This document shows, piece after piece, positions 25,982 to 38,075 of a stretch of DNA of 64,000 nucleotides. This DNA comes from Coffea arabica (taxonomy: Eukaryota; Streptophyta; Magnoliopsida; Gentianales; Rubiaceae). The position numbers were made by a program, and so were the translations under genes. The notes below the pieces were generated by a model. That model was not told the DNA's origin. It saw nothing but the letters and a program-made list of their open reading frames with translations, and did no database searches. The DNA is taken from positions 10,558,001 through 10,622,000 of the forward strand of contig NC_092312.1 of assembly GCF_036785885.1 (NCBI RefSeq), given 5' to 3'. Numbering within the stretch: position 1 is the first letter of the stretch; every line of letters starts with the position of its first letter.

Positions 25982-26840
25982 CCAGCTCCTGAACAATTGT
26001 AACACTCAGAATTAGCTAGCTAGCTCAGACAGAAAGTCGAAGCTTCAGATTAATGTCGCACAAAAGCGAGGTGGAAGCATGAGATTCATTGCGCCGGTTG
26101 GTCTCGAGCGCAGCCTTCTTGTGGAAGAGTGGTGAAATATTTTCAGGTAGGTAGATAAAGATTACATCCGGACTTTCTGAGAGTGGGGGAATTCTTCAAG
26201 AAAAAGACCCTCATCTCATGTGTATATATGGTTTCCACGAAAATGTTGTAAAAAGAAAAAAATGTATCTTTAATTCATTATTGAATATCATTAGATTTCC
26301 GGTCGTTGGTCTCGAAATTGATCAGCTAAATGAAGGGTTCTTTGAATCTATCCTATGCAACTCTGTAACCCGTGTGCTGAAGACCAGCATCGTGTAAATA
26401 CTTCTGGCTTTGTCGTTTTGTTATGATCTTGGTTTGCTTTGGACTAGTTTTTTTTTTTGGTTTTTTCGGTTGGGGTAGGACTCAATTGCTTATTATTTAT
26501 AGTTGGAAAAAAAAAATACAAATTTCAGTACCCACCCTCATTTAGTAGATGATATATAGAGAAGTGCCACCCAATTCGATCTTTAGTTCTTCAATTTTTA
26601 ATGATCAACAAAAGAATCCTCTTTTTTGTTGGTTTTTTCCGGTTGAAAGGCAAAAAAAAATAAAAAAAAGGGTGAACTTTATCTTTCAGTTGACAAATTT
26701 TGGGTTCAGAGCACTGGGGGTCCTGGTCTTCACAGTACTGTATATGTTTCATTGACGGACGAGGGAATCCCCAGGAATTCACTGAACATTTATGTAGTAA
26801 CTTCTGCCACTGTTATATAATGTTTTTATGAAGGTCTACC

Positions 26841-26862
26841 TTCTCTCTCTCTCTCTCTCTCT
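26841..26862. repeat. (CT)n microsatellite followed by poly-T
   Basis: About 11 CT units followed by a T run. Confidence 0.9.
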
Positions 26863-27512
26863 TTTTTTTTTTTCAAAAGAAAAGTCTATAGGGTTTCCGA
26901 GAACATCTCCTGAAAAAACAAAAAAGTGTACAAAAAGGTTTTGCAGCTGGAAAATTTTCGGAAGCATCAAAGCAAATGGGATGATGGTTCGTGACAATTT
27001 ACGTACTGCCTCAACGTTACACGAAAATGCTCAAGTCTGAGACAACCCGTATAGTAGTTAAGAACGTTCTTTGCCCACTGACCAATTGATGCATGAATTT
27101 CCAGGAGACTATGAAGTCTAGTACACATAAAAGGAGTCTTGTGAATTTCTTGTCCTTATTTTCTTTTTTTCTTCCACTCTCTTTTATTTTTCTTTCAATT
27201 TTTGGGGCCAAGATACCAGAAATCTGAGACTACATCGCCTTCAAACTTGGCGGCTATTGACTGAATGTTGGAATTATTTTCTAATTTGGGCTTCTACGGA
27301 TTAATTAATTTTGTTTTCTCAAAAATTAGTTAAATGAAGCTCAGTAAAATCTACAACATTATGATCCATTACACTTGGGGTCTAGAACTATTTCAGTCAG
27401 TGGTGTAGGGTCTATTCAAATTAGAATTATCAATGTAGGACCTATCCAAATTAAGGTTACCTTAATGGGAGGTTTCACTGTGAATATAAAAAGATTAGGT
27501 TTCTCTTACATT

Positions 27513-27718
27513 AATAACGCTAGCATCTTATTACTAAGGTGGCCTGTCTCATTGATGTCATCATACAAAATTCGAACTTGAACTTGAACTTGAATTTGGA
27601 GAGAGAGAGAGAGAGACTGAACTTGGTATCGATAAGTAACACTAGCATCGTATTACTAGATTAGCTTGCCATCAATGGCTTGCCCTATTGATGTCCACTA
27701 TACAGAATTTGGAGAGGG
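27513..27718. repeat. Diverged tandem duplication around a (GA)n tract
   Basis: About 27513-27606 and 27637-27718 share ordered blocks (TAACGCTAGCATC/TAACACTAGCATC, TATTACTA, TTGATGTC, TTGGAGAG). The copies are separated by a (GA)n tract and a short linker. A smaller two-copy repeat of about 30 bp precedes it near 27.40-27.46 kb. Confidence 0.65.
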
Positions 27719-28751
27719 AATCACCTGTATCATGCAGGTGAACTATAACATATCGATCAAAATTTTCAGACATCTCTCACTCTTTCAAGCTTTTCAAACA
27801 TCTTTCAATATCTCGGTCTATCGTCGAGAATCCTAGAAAATCCTACACAGAACACTTACAAAATTTGCCAATAAAATTTTAGTACCTTTATACTTTAATG
27901 ATGATTTACGACAATGCATGTCATATATTAAGGCCAATGTCACCGATTTTTTTTCTACGCCAATAACATGTAGATATATATGGGAGTAACGGGGAGACAG
28001 TATGGTACCATCAAGCCTCCTGACTAAGGAAATGCATTGTGTGCATTTGGTCCTTAGTTCTTCTTTGTAACGAGTTTGGAGTAAATATTGACCCAGGGGA
28101 TCACCACAACCCTTCACGATTTAGTTTATATTTTATTTGGAGATTAGTGGAGAACTAATAATTAGTGAAATAGAGCACATGAAGTTGATAAGAATTAGCT
28201 AATTATAGTTTCAAATTAGTAATGACCGTAACTTTTTTTTTGAGAAAATTTGGTGATCATGATTTTGGGTTTTCCTTTTTTTTTTTTTTAAAGAAAAAGC
28301 TAAGTGGGGCCTATATGTATGTAACTTTATTTGCTTTGATAAAAAAACAAAAAATTAATGAGTCGTCAAGAACATTTTATCTTCTAATTAAGATTAAGAT
28401 CTAAAAAATTCTTCAATCCTTTTTCAGTTTTTTAAATCCCATCCTTTCTCCGTTAGGAGGGAAAAAAATGAATCAATGCCTTCAAAATATATGTATACTA
28501 GTACTAGGGGCACTAGGCAAGTTTCAAGATGAGAATACGTCGAACGGGATTTGGGGTGATGACCGTCCCTGTACGGTTAAGGGTCAAGATTTGCCCTCAA
28601 AATTTTGTGCGGCTGAGATTACACCATGTAACTCGATTTCCGCGCCAAGTGTGGGGCCCATCACTATCTGTTCTGAAAATACATCTTGTGAAAAAAAAGT
28701 TACATCGTGTTTAACCAATGTTACGCACAGTGCAAAATGAGGATAACCGGT

Positions 28752-28779
28752 ACAAACGGTTGCACCTGCAACTGTTTGT
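28752..28779. repeat. Near-perfect 28-bp palindrome
   Basis: Arms ACAAACGGTTGCA and TGCAACTGTTTGT are complementary with one mismatch around a 2-base centre. Confidence 0.8.
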
Positions 28780-29294
28780 GCCCCGTATCCCGTCGAAGGA
28801 CAGTCCCATAAAACAATTTCTAGGAGACTATTTGTAGCACTAGAGGTTTTAACTTGTTCCTCTAAGTAGTCTAGAGAATTAGACTATTTGTCCGACTCGA
28901 CAGGAGAATTAAAAGTTTGAAAAAGCATGCATTGCATTCACAAAGGGATACCATTTTTCTCTGTATACTTTGAACATCAATTCTCTTTCCCATACTCTTT
29001 ACTTTAGCCATCAAGTATCACTCACACGAGCATCTTTCTCTGCAATTTCCAAGTGCGATATTAAGTGATCATTACCCTGAAGTTTCCGTCTTTTTTACCC
29101 GCGATTAGGAATACAACTAGAAAATTTGACTATTACTATGAAATTTCCAGAGCATTAGCCCATATTAGGGGATACAAATGGAAAGCCTAGTAAGTTGTGA
29201 CAATCGTTAGGCGACACGTAAGACCCAAAATTTTTTTTTGTTAATCATATTTTGGTCAGCAAATTAATATAATTTACAGCGTTGGGTCTATGCA

Positions 29295-29302
29295 CATAAA
29301 TA
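29295..29302 (+). promoter_or_regulatory. Possible TATA-like element of the MYB gene
   Basis: CATAAATA lies about 100 bases upstream of the MYB start codon, a usual distance for a plant TATA box with a short leader. No other support. Confidence 0.3.
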
Positions 29303-29397
29303 CCATCAACTTTGGTATCAAGTCCAATAGGCAGTACTCTTTGTTTTGAAGCTAAAGTTGTGCTTGTGCAAGAGAGAGATATTTGGTGCGTACTGGG

Positions 29398-30754
29398 ATG
29401 GTAAGGTCTGGAAAACAAGAGAAGCTAGCAGTTAAGAAGGGTCCCTGGAGTTCTGATGAAGATAGGAAGTTGATAGCTTACATAAAAAAATATGGGATTT
29501 GGAACTGGAATCAGATGCCTGAATTTGCAGGTGATTATTATTATTATTTTTTGATAATTTGGTAAATGCATACTTGTATCGTGTATAGATGATAAACGTC
29601 ACACACATGCAATACTGAACATATATCCTGATCATTGTTGATTCTTGTTTGCTTATTTCTTGCTAGGTCTATCAAGGTCTGGCAAGAGTTGCAGACTTCG
29701 CTGGGTGAACTACTTAAGGCCTGATGTAAAGCTAGGAAACTTCACAGAGGAAGAAGATCAAACCATAATCAACATGCATGCAAATCTAGGTAGCAGGTGA
29801 ACAATCATACTAGACTGAGTTTTGAATTTTCTGTTCTAATATTTGTTCTCTTGCATGCACTGCCATCACAACTACATCCCATGAATAAATTTCCAGGGCA
29901 TATACATGCAGACGAGTTAATGGTATTGGTATTTGTACATTTTACTATGATATGGCATGTACCCTGTACGAGTTGTCCATAGCTTTGATTTAGTAGTGTT
30001 TTAATTTCCTTTTCCCAAGGAAATAAGGCAGGCTAGTCTATACATCATAGATGATCAATCTTTGCCTCAAACAATTATGATTAATCTAAGTTGCAAGGAT
30101 GTCGCAGCATGTCTACATGATCCTTAACTATCATTTGAACGCCTTTCATTATTTTGTTTTCAGATCTCTTTCTTATTTATTTATATTTATATATGTTGTA
30201 GATGGTCCGCAATTGCAAAACAACTTCCTGGAAGAACTGACAATCAAATAAAAAATCACTGGCACACGCGACTGAAGAAACGTCTTCTAGTCAAAACTAG
30301 TGCTGCTAAATCACAAGGCACTGATGATGGAAAATCCATCCAGGAGAATTCTCCTGGAGGAAATGCCAAAGAACCGGCGACAGATACTTCTGAAGTCTCT
30401 GAACTTGAAGGCCTACTCCACGTTGAAAATTCAATAAACATTCCTCCAATTCTGTCTCCCTCTTGTGGCCACTGGGATTTTGGTGGGAGCATGCAAGAAA
30501 ATACTTCCTCCACGGAAATTATTGAAGATTCTGATCAGATATTTTGGACGCAGCCATTCTTGATGGGAAATTTGAGCATGGAGAGCCAGCCATCGGCATA
30601 CATACATTCTCAGTTTGATCCTCTAATATGGGCTCAAGAGCCCCTAAGTCCATCTTCTAGCTTCCTTGATTCTGGCTATTGTGATAGTATTCTGTTTAAT
30701 TATTCAGAAAAAGAAGATGTTTCCTGCTTGGAACGGCCAGAATTTCAATTTTAA
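29398..30754 (+). CDS. R2R3-MYB transcription factor
   Basis: A nuclear DNA-binding activator or repressor of 271 residues. Three exons, 29398-29530, 29667-29796 and 30202-30754, join in phase and have the standard R2R3-MYB intron positions, in R2 and R3. The R2 repeat begins [20 protein letters not shown] and reads on through [13 protein letters not shown] and [18 protein letters not shown]3 contains [34 protein letters not shown] and HWHTRLKKR. The divergent [13 protein letters not shown] in R2 resembles the MYB13/14/15 and OsMYB4-like branch linked to stress, but the C-terminus carries no subgroup motif I could name. The C-terminal half is acidic and Ser-rich, a possible activation region. 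A GTG 15 bases upstream is in frame but is not used here as a start. Confidence 0.93.
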
Positions 30755-33700
30755 TCCGCTTAGAATTACTTCTTTCCATGGCCTGGATGACTGGCTAGGG
30801 CCCTGCTTCTGTTGTATAATGTACTCTTGAGACGCTTCTGAATATCTCTGCATGGTTAATGTAAATAATTGTTCAAAGAATACAAATTGGTTCCAGACCA
30901 ACAACACTCTTAATGCCTCGCTTAAATGTAACCTCGTCCCCACCTGAAAACAACCCCAGTCATACATGTTCTAGCATTAATTTTGGAGAAATACTGACGA
31001 AGAACTTCTTCTCTTTTTTAAAACCAGTAAACTCCTATAATCTATCGGACGAGAAGACAACCTTAAAACTATATGGTATAATCGTTAGACAAATTTCAGC
31101 TATGGAATATATATTTGGCAAATGTGCTATCTAACTGTCAAATTAACATCAATCAATATGATCATTACAACTATTATAAAAGGTCTACATCTTATGTAGG
31201 TAAGTAATCGTTGAAAAAACGTCATTAATTTCTGTTGAGATTTTCAAGGGTCCAATATTTATCCAATTCTTTTGCTAAATAACTTCTGGTCCTTTAACTT
31301 CAATTTGGGACACTACAGTTCGTTTAACTTTTATTACGAGTTAATTTGGTGCCTCTACTTTAAGGAGGAGCAAAGTCGTCATTTACAGCAGACATCTGGG
31401 ACATAGTACATCAGAAGCCAAGGTGCCCTTCGTCTTTTATTCTACAGTATTATTCTTCTCATGTCCCACATCCATCTGCATGAATCAACATGATGGGAGA
31501 ATTTTGCTGTATTTTGCTTTAGTAAAGTAAAGCCAGGGACTTTTTGAATCTCTTAGCTTCAGATTGGAGGAAAGAATGCACGTAACTTCCAGTACTCTAC
31601 ATGGTACAAAGAATGATTTGACTGTTGTAATCGGGAGTGTGATCCCTGTTGGTAATTTTGCAATTAAGCAATTCCTGCCGGCCCTCACATCATAATGGCT
31701 TGTGTTTGAGATTAACTGGAGACAGCTTGCTGCTTTTGCCAGGTTTTCTTTCTCAGTTCTCCCCCTGTTTGTTCTTGCTATTATTTCAGATTATTCATGA
31801 ATTGAAATTTTCTGTTATTAGCATCTTCAGCTATTTCTCTTTCCATTGTTAGTAATATATGCGCGTCTGCAAGTCTCAAGATTCATCTGTAGTAAAATGA
31901 GTGGACTTAATCGAGAATCATTCGTACCTTCTGCACTTGGATGTTAGTGCAATTCTTAGTATCAGTGTCAAAATTAATGATGATATCTGCTGGAAAGAAG
32001 TGCCAATTAAGTTTTTGCTTATGTTCTTTATGCTTTGCTTATGAGGAATCTTGTTGTGAAATAAGTCAAGAAATGATTAATTTTACTCTTGATGTTTACA
32101 AATTTTTGTCAAAGCAAATGATAAAAATCTATCAGTAAGGTATAATGGAGCTTGAAATATTTTTGAAGCTTAATTGTTTCTGATCTACAAATTTGATTTG
32201 ATAATTCTTGTATCATCCTGTATAGGCTCTTTGTGATTACCATCAAAGCCCTAGTGCGTGGAAGCATCTCAACTGATTTATATGCTTGCTTAAGTGATAA
32301 TTGTGTCATTTAAGACTTTGCATTAACTATGAGGGAGAGGCGCTAAATAAAATTATGGGCTTTGCTGGAAATGATGAGGTGGCATGAGTTTGCTAGAGTA
32401 CTAAACCACAGTGTTAAAGGAATAGGTTAAAGTTTGAAATGCTAATCTGATTAGAAAAAGGTTTTTACACCAATGAGGGTAAGCATTATGAATCTTGTGG
32501 GGGGGTGGAAAGCACTGCTTGAAAATCTAATTTTTTTGCTTCTAATTAAGGTGCAAACAATAATTATAACAATGAACGTGTTGCTTAGAATTTTTGCAAT
32601 GAAGTGTGGCCAAGATAATCTTCCGATTAATGTTCACATATATGAGTACTGAGATGTCATCTGCCTAAATTTATCACTCTTTTTTTGTTTTGAACTACCT
32701 GCAAAAGAATCTTGTAGTTTATTATTGAAAATTGGGCTCTTTTCCTTTCTTCCTAAAAAATCATCCTCACATAGGGACTCTAAACTAGAAAAGCTGAGAA
32801 AAATGGCTCATGCATACAACCTTATGAGAAACAAAACTTGCATAGTTCAAGGAAGATAGCTTGTGGGCACTATGATTGGGAAAATTTTCTCAACTGAAGT
32901 CCCAAACTCGTACATCCAAGCCTGATCATCTCATTTCCCCTCTCTACATCAGGGTTGGTGTTGTCAGCAGTTCAGTAAGTAACTTCCATTGATTTGTTGG
33001 CTTGTGCATCTTTCGTAATCCAGATTCATATTTCAGATGCACACTTACTACTTGTCTGTCTAACAGCACTAGGACAGAAAGTATTGCATCCTATATTGTT
33101 ATCTGTCAGCCCCTTCACACATTTTTTACTTGTCATGATATTGGGAAGATATTGCAACATATGTACCATTTTCAGTTTGAAGTAGTATAGACCTGAAATA
33201 TATAGCTTTTAGAACATCTTGTTAAAGTTGAATACTGTTTGTCAGTTGTGTTTAAGGTAAAAGTTTATTACACTTTTTAGATTCTGAAGAGTTCACTTAG
33301 GCATTGAGAGTTTTAGTCATAACTGCTTGACTTAAATACCTCTCTTTACGATCCTGCACTTGATTCAATGGTTTTCAATTTTTATGGCTTCCCATCATTA
33401 ACTTTTACCTGTATTTATACTTTCTGAAGGACTGCGCTAGGAAACTTTTGGATTTAAGCTTCACTAGTTCACGTTTTGCCCTTCTAAGCTCAAACATGTA
33501 CTGCATCATTATGTTTATCCAGATAATTTTCAAAGTTGACATAATCTTATAACAACTTCATAAACTAACATGTATTCCCTCAATGTACATGCTTCTATTG
33601 TATTTGTTTGGGCTGTATTGTAAAGTTTCCTTTAACATATTATAGTCTGGTGTTAAGCCTACTAGGTTAAAATTGTTCTTTAGAATCTTTGTGATGGGGA

Positions 33701-34016
33701 TACCATGGAGTATTTGCACAAACAAAATAGTTGATGGTACCATGATAATATTTTACCTGCACGGAATTGTTGCTTTTCCTTCACCCGCAAATGCAGTAAC
33801 ATTTATGGACTGAAAGACTGTACCAGAGAATAACCATAAGCCAAATTTTTTATGTCTTACTGGCTGAAATCGCTTTTTTTACTACTTGCTGTGACAAGAA
33901 ATGCATGATTTACTTGTACAATACTGCTTTTAGCATGTACCAACCTCTTTTGCTTTATAGACTCTGGAAATTGCTTAGAGTGGAATGACTTTAATGATAT
34001 TTTATCTGATCCATAG
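30755..34016. other. MYB 3' flank and upstream region of the NB-LRR gene
   Basis: No coding domain was seen in about 3.3 kb. Sequence near 31.23-31.40 kb has wording typical of decayed MULE ends (phrases like GGTCCTTTAACTT and TTAATTTGGTGCCTCTAC) but no paired end was found. A splice acceptor (CCATAG) ends at 34016, so a non-coding or short coding leader exon of the next gene probably lies here. Confidence 0.4.
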
Positions 34017-34028
34017 GTGTCATCTGCA

Positions 34029-37000
34029 ATGGCAGCTGGTTCAGGGGAACAACTTGAAACAGTATTTGAATGCATGAAAAATGACCGTCTGAGGACAATT
34101 GTCCTCGTCGGGAAACCAGGCGTTGGAAAAACATGGATGGCAAGGAAATTAAGTGATCGTGCTATTAGGGAGGGACTGTTTGACCTTAATCTATGGCTGC
34201 CCCTTAACAGACATTATGACTCTATAACTCTTTGCAAGAGTATTGCTCATCAGTTATCTCTACTTCCTGTTTCTGACGAGTGGAAATTTGAAGAAAGTAG
34301 CGAGAACTTCAATGAGAATGATATTAACCATGAGCAAAAAAAAGAGTATCTAAGAGCAAAAACATTGGAAGCACTGGAACAGAAGAGGTTCCTTATAATC
34401 TTGGATGCTGAGGGAAGTCAAATGACCAGTCATGACATTTTGCGTGAATTGAAAAATCTGCAGCTCCTAGATGGAAAAGAGTCATATAAGTTCTTAATCA
34501 CTAGCACACAACACAGAGATGATCGTGGTCCTGAGGGGGAAACAAAAACAATAAATGTAGAGTGCTTGTCTGAGAATGAGTCACTAAACTTGTTGCAAAA
34601 GCTTGTTGACACTAAAGTTTATAAGCTTTCCCGCATTAAGGACTTGGCTAAATACTTCCTTGGGAAAAGACAAAGATTTCCATTTGAGGTGACCATCATG
34701 GCAAAAGTCCTAAATCATTTTGGGCAAAACGAGTCAGGAATTTGCCATTTGGAAAGCATTAAGGAGAATAATGTTGAAGGTTGCAATGTACTGCAGTTGC
34801 TGACCTATGGATACGAGTTGTTTCCAAGAAACATATTGATTGATTTCTGTTGGATTGGTAACCACTTCCTCCGTAAACGTGGAAGTTTCTACTTTGGTGA
34901 ATTGATTAGCTATTGGATACTAGAAGCATATCTTGACAACAACTGTTCCATTGAGGATGCTTACAAGAAGGGGCACACTATTTTGATGGAGCTCGTGGAT
35001 TGCGGGCTACTCAAACAGCTAGAGTCTGGTCATGTTGGCATGACCGAGGCAAAATATGATTTGGATGATTTTGATTACTGTAAATTTGTTCAAACAACTC
35101 AACTGGGATTGGCTTCTGTCTTTGATGGTGAACTTGGCAGAGTTGTGCAGGCAAAGGGAATGATAAAAACAAGTGGTGCTGGTGAGATTAGGAAGAAGAT
35201 ATCAACATTATTGCTTGACCTAGATTGTCTCGACAGTGAAGTCCCCAGTGATTTCTTTCATTGTGGAAAGGAACTTGAAGTTCTTGCTATCTTCAATCCT
35301 GGACTTCAACCATTCCCTCTGCCCTTATTTGAGATGGATAAACTCCATTTACTTGTGCTTCGAGGATGCAATTTGTTGGTGAGTATTGAACAATTCCTGA
35401 AATTTGAGAATCCAATTTGTTCTGAAAACTCTGCTCCTCTCTGTGTCTTTCAAAAATTAACTGTTCTTGAAATATCGGGTCCTAGTGCCTTGAAGCATAT
35501 TCCAGATAAACTTTTCAATCATACACCTCATCTTAGAAGCATCAACCTTTCGTTTCTTGAGATCGCCTCATTACCATTGTCTCTTTATGATCTGAAAGGA
35601 CTAGTTTGGCTCATCCTTAGAGGCTGTTCTGATTTGCAAGAAGTACGAAGCTTGAAAATGCTCGACAAACTTGAGGTGCTTGACCTTAGCGGTGCTAGAT
35701 CTCTGAAAACTATCCAAGACAAATGCCTTTACTCAAATCAGGAGCTCAGAATACTGAATCTTTCAGAGTCCCAGATTACTAGTTTACCATTGCTTAGAGA
35801 TCTTAAAAAGCTCACTCATCTCTTGCTGCGTGATTGTACCAATTTGGAAAGACTTCGTAAGATTACTGCACTTTCCAGTCTCCAAATTCTTGATCTTTCA
35901 GGTTCCACAAACTTTAAGGAATTCGTTGATCCATCCTTTGAAAAGCTTGCCAGCCTGAAAGTCCTTGATGTATCACAAACTGCAGTTGATAAATTACCCT
36001 TAGACATTGGCAGCTTGCACCAACTCTGTGTAAGAGATTGCCCTCAGCTAAAAGAACTGCCGCTTACAGAGTCCGTTAAGGGCCTACTAATACTTGATCT
36101 TTCAGGCTCCTGCTATCTGGAAGACATTCCAGAAAGTTTCTTCAGTCACCCAACAAGCATTGGAGTACTCAATCTCTCACAAACAAACATCAAAAGGCTA
36201 CCTGCCCTTTCTGACTTGCGTAACCTGCGTCACCTGTCACTTTCCCAGTGTATTTCTCTGGAGACATTGGGAGAGTTAAAGTCTACAACCAAATTGGAAA
36301 TTTTGGATCTTTCAGGGTGTAAAGCTTTAAAAGAAGTACAGGGTAGATCTCTTGAAAACATGCATCGCCTTCAAAAACTTGACCTGTCTGGAACAAACAT
36401 TACTTGTCTGCCATCTCTTTCATCAAACCTCCATCACCTCATACTGAAAGGTTGTTCCAACTTAAAAGAACTTCCGCCACTGAATCATCTATCAAGACTT
36501 GAAGAATTAAATCTCTCTGGAGTCAGTTCTACAAAAAAAGTCGCACCTGATCTAGAGCATATGGTCAATCTTCAGATCCTTGATCTATCTGACACCCAGT
36601 TGGAGAAGTTGTTCTCCTTGTTAAAGCTCAAAAACCTTAAATACCTTTCCCTCAGAGATTGTCCGTCTCTAAGTGAGGTACCAGGTCTAGAAGCACTTAC
36701 AAAACTTGAAGTTTTGGACCTTTCTGGAACAGGTATCAAGGATTTGCCATCCCTTGAGAATTTTGGCAATCTTCACAGGCTTCTCCTCAAAGGTTGTTTG
36801 AGCTTGGAAAAATTTAAGGATCTGAAGATGCACGAAGTTCTGAAGGCTACTATTGAAGAGCTTCCATATGAGATCTCAAAAGTGACTTGTCTTGAGCAGC
36901 TTGAACTGCCAATTTTCAGAGTTGGAGAGCTTGATTCTGAAAAGGACAAATTGCCATCAGAAGATCAGAGTCAGCTCCCATGGAGCATTTCCAATTGGCC

Positions 37001-38075
37001 GAAGGAACCAGCTTTTGATAATAAACTCATCATAACTGTGAATAGTATTGATTTTCTTCAATTCTTGAAGGATAATCCATCATTTTGGAACGCAAGTTTC
37101 ACTCAGTTCCATTTCTTTGTTCATCCTACTGAGGCATATGGTAGATATGGGGATAAGAATTTCTACAGAAATGAACTGTTACTCAGAGATCTCTACTTCA
37201 ACACAAGGCAACTTTCTGCTCCTATGGGGAGAGAACGGTCCTTGGAAATTCGCGGATTCATTTCTTTCCCCAAGTGTCTTGGCCTTATCCTAGCTCATGC
37301 TGAATGCATTATTTTGGTTGATGATCCATTTCTCACATGCTTATCTGACGTAGGCACTGACAATATTAAGAAGATGAATGCCTGTTGGATAGAGAGATGC
37401 AATGAAATGAAGGATCTTTTTCACACAGAAAAAGTCGAAGATGCAGCCAGATCAGGTGGAAGTACCAATACTGGGTTGCCGGAGCAAGATGTTGGAGATT
37501 TAAGAATCGGGGAGAATTTAGAAGTTCTCTGTGTTACTCATGCTGCTAGTTTGAGGAGCATTTGCAAAGGGGACATGCAAAGCAGTAGCCTAAGAAATCT
37601 GAAGTGTTTGTTGCTAGAACATTGTCCTCAAATTTCAGCTCTTGCTGCTTCACCCGAACAGCTAGGAAACCTTGAAACTCTTCAACTCAGATTCTGTGAC
37701 AAACTGGTGACATTATTTGAACAAGAGCTAGCTGCATTTCCAAAATTGCATACCTTAAAGCTATGGGCCCTCCCAGAATTTAAAAATGTTAGATGCGTCT
37801 TGCCAGCTCTACAAACTTTAGAGATTGGGGAGTGCCCCATGCTTATAAATGTCTTTTCTTCCCCTCACGTATTAGTTAACCTCCGGAACCTCCAAATCAA
37901 ATTTTGTGACGCAATGGAAACTGTCTTTGGATGCGGCAATTTGACACTTCCAAATTTGGAAATGTTGTGTCTGTGGAATTTACCAGAGCTGAGGAGTATT
38001 GGTGCTGACTGGCCATCATCAAGCAAGGAAGTTGTTCGTGAATGCCCAAAACTGTCTCTGCGAAAGAGGAATTAA
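34029..38075 (+). CDS. NB-LRR protein, At4g19050-like, diverged NB-ARC
   Basis: A predicted intracellular immune receptor-like protein of 1,348 residues in one long exon. It starts almost directly at the nucleotide-binding domain, with no TIR or RPW8 and no room for a coiled coil. The P-loop GKPGVGKT is intact (about residue 28). Kinase-2 is FLIILDAEG, with Ala in place of the second Asp (about 121), RNBS-B is KFLITSTQHR, and the GLPL site is replaced by RFPFEV. A winged-helix-like region spans about 257-347. Regular LRRs with LEVLDLSG and LQILDLSG cores run from about 414 to 960, and a second LRR block of the At4g27190 type from about 1157 to the end. Upstream, an acceptor at 34016 leaves open an added N-terminal exon; the ATG at 34029 is the first in frame after it. 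Confidence 0.88.
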   Translation: MAAGSGEQLETVFECMKNDRLRTIVLVGKPGVGKTWMARKLSDRAIREGLFDLNLWLPLNRHYDSITLCKSIAHQLSLLPVSDEWKFEESSENFNENDINHEQKKEYLRAKTLEALEQKRFLIILDAEGSQMTSHDILRELKNLQLLDGKESYKFLITSTQHRDDRGPEGETKTINVECLSENESLNLLQKLVDTKVYKLSRIKDLAKYFLGKRQRFPFEVTIMAKVLNHFGQNESGICHLESIKENNVEGCNVLQLLTYGYELFPRNILIDFCWIGNHFLRKRGSFYFGELISYWILEAYLDNNCSIEDAYKKGHTILMELVDCGLLKQLESGHVGMTEAKYDLDDFDYCKFVQTTQLGLASVFDGELGRVVQAKGMIKTSGAGEIRKKISTLLLDLDCLDSEVPSDFFHCGKELEVLAIFNPGLQPFPLPLFEMDKLHLLVLRGCNLLVSIEQFLKFENPICSENSAPLCVFQKLTVLEISGPSALKHIPDKLFNHTPHLRSINLSFLEIASLPLSLYDLKGLVWLILRGCSDLQEVRSLKMLDKLEVLDLSGARSLKTIQDKCLYSNQELRILNLSESQITSLPLLRDLKKLTHLLLRDCTNLERLRKITALSSLQILDLSGSTNFKEFVDPSFEKLASLKVLDVSQTAVDKLPLDIGSLHQLCVRDCPQLKELPLTESVKGLLILDLSGSCYLEDIPESFFSHPTSIGVLNLSQTNIKRLPALSDLRNLRHLSLSQCISLETLGELKSTTKLEILDLSGCKALKEVQGRSLENMHRLQKLDLSGTNITCLPSLSSNLHHLILKGCSNLKELPPLNHLSRLEELNLSGVSSTKKVAPDLEHMVNLQILDLSDTQLEKLFSLLKLKNLKYLSLRDCPSLSEVPGLEALTKLEVLDLSGTGIKDLPSLENFGNLHRLLLKGCLSLEKFKDLKMHEVLKATIEELPYEISKVTCLEQLELPIFRVGELDSEKDKLPSEDQSQLPWSISNWPKEPAFDNKLIITVNSIDFLQFLKDNPSFWNASFTQFHFFVHPTEAYGRYGDKNFYRNELLLRDLYFNTRQLSAPMGRERSLEIRGFISFPKCLGLILAHAECIILVDDPFLTCLSDVGTDNIKKMNACWIERCNEMKDLFHTEKVEDAARSGGSTNTGLPEQDVGDLRIGENLEVLCVTHAASLRSICKGDMQSSSLRNLKCLLLEHCPQISALAASPEQLGNLETLQLRFCDKLVTLFEQELAAFPKLHTLKLWALPEFKNVRCVLPALQTLEIGECPMLINVFSSPHVLVNLRNLQIKFCDAMETVFGCGNLTLPNLEMLCLWNLPELRSIGADWPSSSKEVVRECPKLSLRKRN

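Larger units (their letters stand above)
25982..29397. other. PLAC8 3' flank, repeats and MYB upstream region
   Basis: No gene is supported. It holds a (CT)n tract (26841-26862), an imperfect local duplication with a (GA)n tract (27.5-27.7 kb), and a near-perfect palindrome at 28752-28779 inside GC-richer DNA that may be transposon-derived. Confidence 0.45.

Noticed and set aside
28468-28740. 90-residue open frame in the GC-richer island
   Set aside because: No recognisable family, and a second overlapping frame is equally open.
31230-31400. A MULE element near 31.3 kb
   Set aside because: The wording resembles MULE ends, but no inverted partner or 9-bp duplication was found.
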